DNA of 21,439 nucleotides, from NCBI GenBank assembly GCA_003427395.1, contig BFEA01000132.1, positions 1,984,838-2,006,276 of the forward strand, given 5' to 3'. Below the pieces are notes generated by a model, which saw nothing but the letters and a program-made list of their open reading frames with translations, did not search any database and had not been told where the DNA came from. Shown here piece after piece: positions 19,326-21,439 of this stretch (the first letter of the stretch is position 1; every line of letters begins with the position of its first letter). Position numbers and translations under genes: made by a program. The DNA is from Chara braunii (lineage: Eukaryota > Streptophyta > Charophyceae > Charales > Characeae).

Positions 19326-19406
19326 ATCCACACTTCCCAAGGACCTATCCGTGACAACATAAAAGAGCAGAGAGTTGGAAATTAGCGCTAAGGAGCGCTA
19401 ACACTC

Positions 19407-19447
19407 CGCGTGGTCGCAGCCGGCAGGGCCCGGCTGCCTTCCACGCG
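19407..19447. repeat. GC-rich two-step hairpin
   Basis: The outer stem CGCGTGG (19407-19413) pairs with CCACGCG (19441-19447). The inner stem AGCCGG (19418-19423) pairs with CCGGCT (19430-19435), with loop CAGGGC. Just upstream AGCGCTA occurs twice (19384 and 19394). It lies about 240 bp ahead of the candidate exon, so a 5' UTR or promoter role is possible. Confidence 0.6.
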
Positions 19448-19682
19448 ATCGGGCGCCCACGTAGGCTGACGGAGGGCGGATAGAGCCACGCGTCTTGCCC
19501 CACGTTCGCGGCGACGCTGACTTGGCAGCCCCATCAGATGTGGGATTGGCAGGGGAGCATGGGAGTTTGTCGGTGTGGACTTCGAGGCGGTTCAAACGTG
19601 CACATGGCTTCAATGGGAGATGAGCAGCGTGGTGCTGCCGATTGGCTCTCATCTATTCGATGTCGTTTACAGGTGATGGTTG

Positions 19683-20078
19683 ATGCACTGCGATCACAAT
19701 TGGGAGCTCGATTTGAGGTTGGTGGGGGGGCAGCTTCATCGGACCCCGTTTCAGGAAGGGATGAGCAACATGTTGCAGGTCATCCGGGAGTTGGAGGAGG
19801 GGCCAGCTTTCCAATGGGATGGCCTTATAGATGGTCAGCAGGACGAGACTCTGAAGCGGTGTTGCTACGACATCTTCGAGGAGGGGCAGGAGGTGTATGC
19901 AGCGCTGGAGGAGGAGTGGTACCTGTACTTAGAGACGGAAGAGGGGCATGATACTGATGCAGGCATCATCAGCTGTGAACACGTCAACAACGGTAACCAA
20001 CGCGCGCCGATCAGGGGAGCAAACAAGGGGATCGTGAGCTCGGGCGCGCGCGGAAACAACGACAAAAACGACAACATC

Positions 20079-20118
<40 letters not shown>

Positions 20119-20285
20119 GCAACCACGAAGCCGAGATTGTGGGCGCCAGCAACACCGTGATTGTTGCGCAAGACACGGGTGCAAGTGTGGAAATTGTGAG
20201 ATCGTGCACGCTGGATTGCAACAACAAGGATAACAACAACGGTAACAACCAAAACAACATCAATAAGCTCGACAATGATGGTTGG
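19683..20285 (+). CDS. Candidate host-gene exon, acidic protein with poly-Asn tract
   Basis: The frame starting at ATG 19683 gives MLQVIRELEEGPAFQWDGL and EGQEVYAALEEEWYLYLE, an amphipathic acidic region that looks coding. It continues into a low-complexity Asn/Asp/Gly part with an uninterrupted run of 13 Asn, and ends KLDNDGW exactly at TGG|GTAAGT (donor GT at 20286-20287). A pyrimidine-rich stretch ending TTTACAG (19666-19672) could be an acceptor, but an in-frame TGA at 19674-19676 means the exon must start at 19683 or be joined in another frame. I do not recognise the family. Poly-Asn and acidic helices are common in disordered regulatory proteins. Further exons would be downstream; none was identified. 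Confidence 0.5.
20079..20118 (+). repeat. (AAC)n microsatellite encoding poly-Asn
   Basis: Thirteen consecutive AAC codons inside the candidate exon. A second, imperfect AAC cluster lies at about 20219-20262 (NNKDNNNGNNQNN). Confidence 0.95.
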
Positions 20286-20640
20286 GTAAGTGTGATGGGG
20301 GTTTTCGTTTTCTCTCCCGTCCCCTCCTCCCCCCCAGTGTCCTTTCTCTTTTGCGATCGTGTTGACGAACCGGCGGGAGGGCGAGAGGGCTGTTTGAATG
20401 CTTCGTTCACCATATTGGATGGGGGGATGGGAGGGGTGCGCGAGGGGTTAGGATAGATATTGGATTGTCTAGCTGCATCTGTTCCTTTCTCTCCCCCGGT
20501 GTCCTTTCTTCATTGTAATCGTGTTGACGACCCGGGGGGAGGGCGGGTGGCGGGGAAGGAAGTGCCGCGGGAAGCGGCGCTACGGAATGTTTTCGTGTGT
20601 AATCATTTGGGCCCCGCCACTTGGATATTAGGATTTGGCC
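20286..20640 (+). other. Putative intron or 3' flank with an internal direct repeat
   Basis: It begins with GTAAGTGTG. Two similar stretches, 20311-20381 and 20488-20545, share CTCTCCC, GTGTCCTTTCT, ATCGTGTTGACGA and GGGAGGGCG. A pyrimidine tract ending CCCCCCAG (20336) could be an acceptor for a ~51-nt intron. The frame stays open to 20456, but the peptide loses coding character. Confidence 0.4.
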
Positions 20641-20802
20641 GTTAGGGAGGCCTGCTCTGACTGCCTCTTCTGCGCATGGTACTGAAAGCTCTTTGGGTGG
20701 TACATGAGTATTTCAGGGTGGGGTGTGAATTCATGTTTGGGTGGGCAGTCAATCCCCTCTATTGAGGGTAATCAATGCTGTTCACGACATTAAACATACA
20801 TG
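20641..20802. other. Left part of a diverged repeat
   Basis: GCATGGTACTGAAAG..., GGGCAGTCAATC and ATTGAGGGTAATCAATGCTG here resemble CCATGGTGCTGGAAG..., GGGCAGCCGATT and TTGAGAGCAATCGTCGCTG near 21137-21242. This suggests an old duplication of about 450 bp. No gene is seen. Confidence 0.4.
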
Positions 20803-21315
20803 TATAGACACTGGGTTTCGCCACGTGGCAGGCAAGGCGGTGCACTGGGGGTGTCATGGCTCTGCGGATGTGAGTTTAGGGTATGTGCCTGCGCTGCTCG
20901 GACAAATTTCTTAGTTTACATCGGGGTTGCCACGTGGCATGACCATATGATTCGATTTTTACTAGGCCACCCGGGGGGTCATATCCCCGTGGTATAAACA
21001 CTAGGATTAGCCACGTGGCAGACAAGACGGGGCAGTGGGGGTGTCATGACCCTGTCACGTGACTGTTTTTTCGATGGCTTCCCTATTGAGGGTTTTTAGC
21101 GAAGGTTTCCCTATTTGGACTGTCCCCTCCCCTCCCCATGGTGCTGGAAGATTGATTACACGTTGAGGACTGCTGAGTAGGGGTATGATCTTATGAAGTG
21201 ATGGGCAGCCGATTCCTCGGTTGAGAGCAATCGTCGCTGCTCATTAGGATAACGCTGCGTGCCTGCGTGTCGGTGCATTAGCTCTTTTTGTTTACAGTAG
21301 GGTGGACACGTGGCA
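20803..21315. repeat. Repeats carrying the G-box-like palindrome CCACGTGG
   Basis: A 62-bp segment at 20803-20864 recurs at 20993-21054 (offset 190). Each contains GCCACGTGGCA and GGGGGTGTCATG. A second segment, TTTACA...CACGTGGCATG, occurs near 20915-20942 and 21292-21318. In total CCACGTGGCA occurs at 20821, 20930 and 21011, ACACGTGGCA at 21306, and GTCACGTGAC at 21054. CACGTG is the core bound by bHLH and bZIP proteins in plants. Here it may be regulatory or simply part of a repeat. Confidence 0.7.
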
Positions 21316-21342
21316 TGTTTACATGATTTTTGATTGTTCATA

Positions 21343-21439
21343 GGGACGCTGGACCCGTTTCCAGCAGGTGTTGCTCCCCACCAATAGGTGGAGCCTCCCC
21401 GGGCTTGCTAGAGGCGTCTGCTCTTACCAGCGCCCCTAG
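21343..21439 (+). mobile_element. LINE tail 5, HP1-HP2-HP3, cut by the window end
   Basis: Plus strand: GGGAC, HP1 (21348-21365, GCTGGA-CCCGTT-TCCAGC), HP2 (21373-21394, GCTCCCCACC-AATA-GGTGGAGC), GCCTCC, then HP3 (21408-21439) with arms CTAGaGGCG/CGCCcCTAG around TCTGCTCTTACCAG. It is collinear with the LINE 2 tail, including spacing. HP3 arms differ from LINE 2 (TAGTGGTG/CACCACTA) but still pair. The window ends at the last base of HP3; a poly(A) is expected just beyond. No ORF2 sequence is recognised upstream within the window. Confidence 0.75.

Noticed and set aside
19538-19951. Open frame of 137 codons overlapping the candidate exon
   Set aside because: Peptide is Gly/Arg/Val-rich and looks like a shifted reading of G-rich DNA. 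The other frame has better coding character and ends at a splice donor.
20803-21315. CRISPR-like array
   Set aside because: Only three or four spaced repeats at irregular distances, in a eukaryotic context with no cas genes.

Overview
This window looks like repeat-dominated nuclear DNA from a eukaryote, most likely a streptophyte (green plant or charophyte-type alga). The evidence is plant-style L1-like LINEs with a DUF4283-like/CCHC ORF1 and an endonuclease-RT-zf-RVT ORF2, a tRNA-headed SINE, long microsatellites, a strong GTAAGT splice donor and a poly-asparagine exon. There are no bacterial operons, ribosome binding sites, CRISPR arrays or rRNA genes. The species is not determined; a Chara-like genome is only an impression.

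Layout. (1) 1-4308, plus strand: LINE copy 1. A decayed hydrophilic frame comes first. An ORF1 C-terminal block follows in the opposite orientation, then a 27-nt G run, ORF2 (endonuclease and the first part of RT, broken), a hairpin-forming insert, the ORF2 C-terminal tail, a duplicated structured 3' UTR and poly(A). (2) 4500-4881: a tRNA-headed SINE (minus strand) next to a perfect 18-bp inverted repeat. (3) 4885-12543, minus strand: LINE copy 2, nearly full length, with ORF1 and ORF2 recognisable but broken by many nonsense codons and a few frameshifts. LINE 1 and LINE 2 converge tail to tail on the SINE. (4) 12544-12670, minus strand: a third LINE tail whose 67-nt poly(A) abuts the 5' end of LINE 2. 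(5) 12.7-19.3 kb: satellites and low-complexity DNA (a 330-410-bp direct repeat, a GAT minisatellite, a purine-rich ~268-bp array, a 71-bp repeat, a (GA)n tract, a tRNA-like dimer) and a fourth, degenerate LINE tail. (6) 19.4-20.6 kb: the only convincing host-gene candidate, an exon with an Asn homopolymer ending at GTAAGT. (7) 20.7-21.34 kb: repeats carrying the G-box-like palindrome CCACGTGG. (8) 21343-21439: a fifth LINE tail, cut by the window edge.

The main discovery is in the LINE 3' ends. Five tails in the window share parts of one structured module: hairpin HP1 (GCTGGA-CCCGGTT-TCCAGC), hairpin HP2 (GCTCC...GGAGC) and, in the longer version, hairpin HP3 with a nearly invariant loop TCTGCTCTTAYCAG. 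Stem sequences change while pairing is kept in all three hairpins, which points to a selected RNA structure. It is probably the signal by which the LINE reverse transcriptase recognises its own RNA. A second novel item is an ORF1 C-terminal domain of about 160-190 residues that I do not recognise, conserved between LINE 1 and LINE 2.
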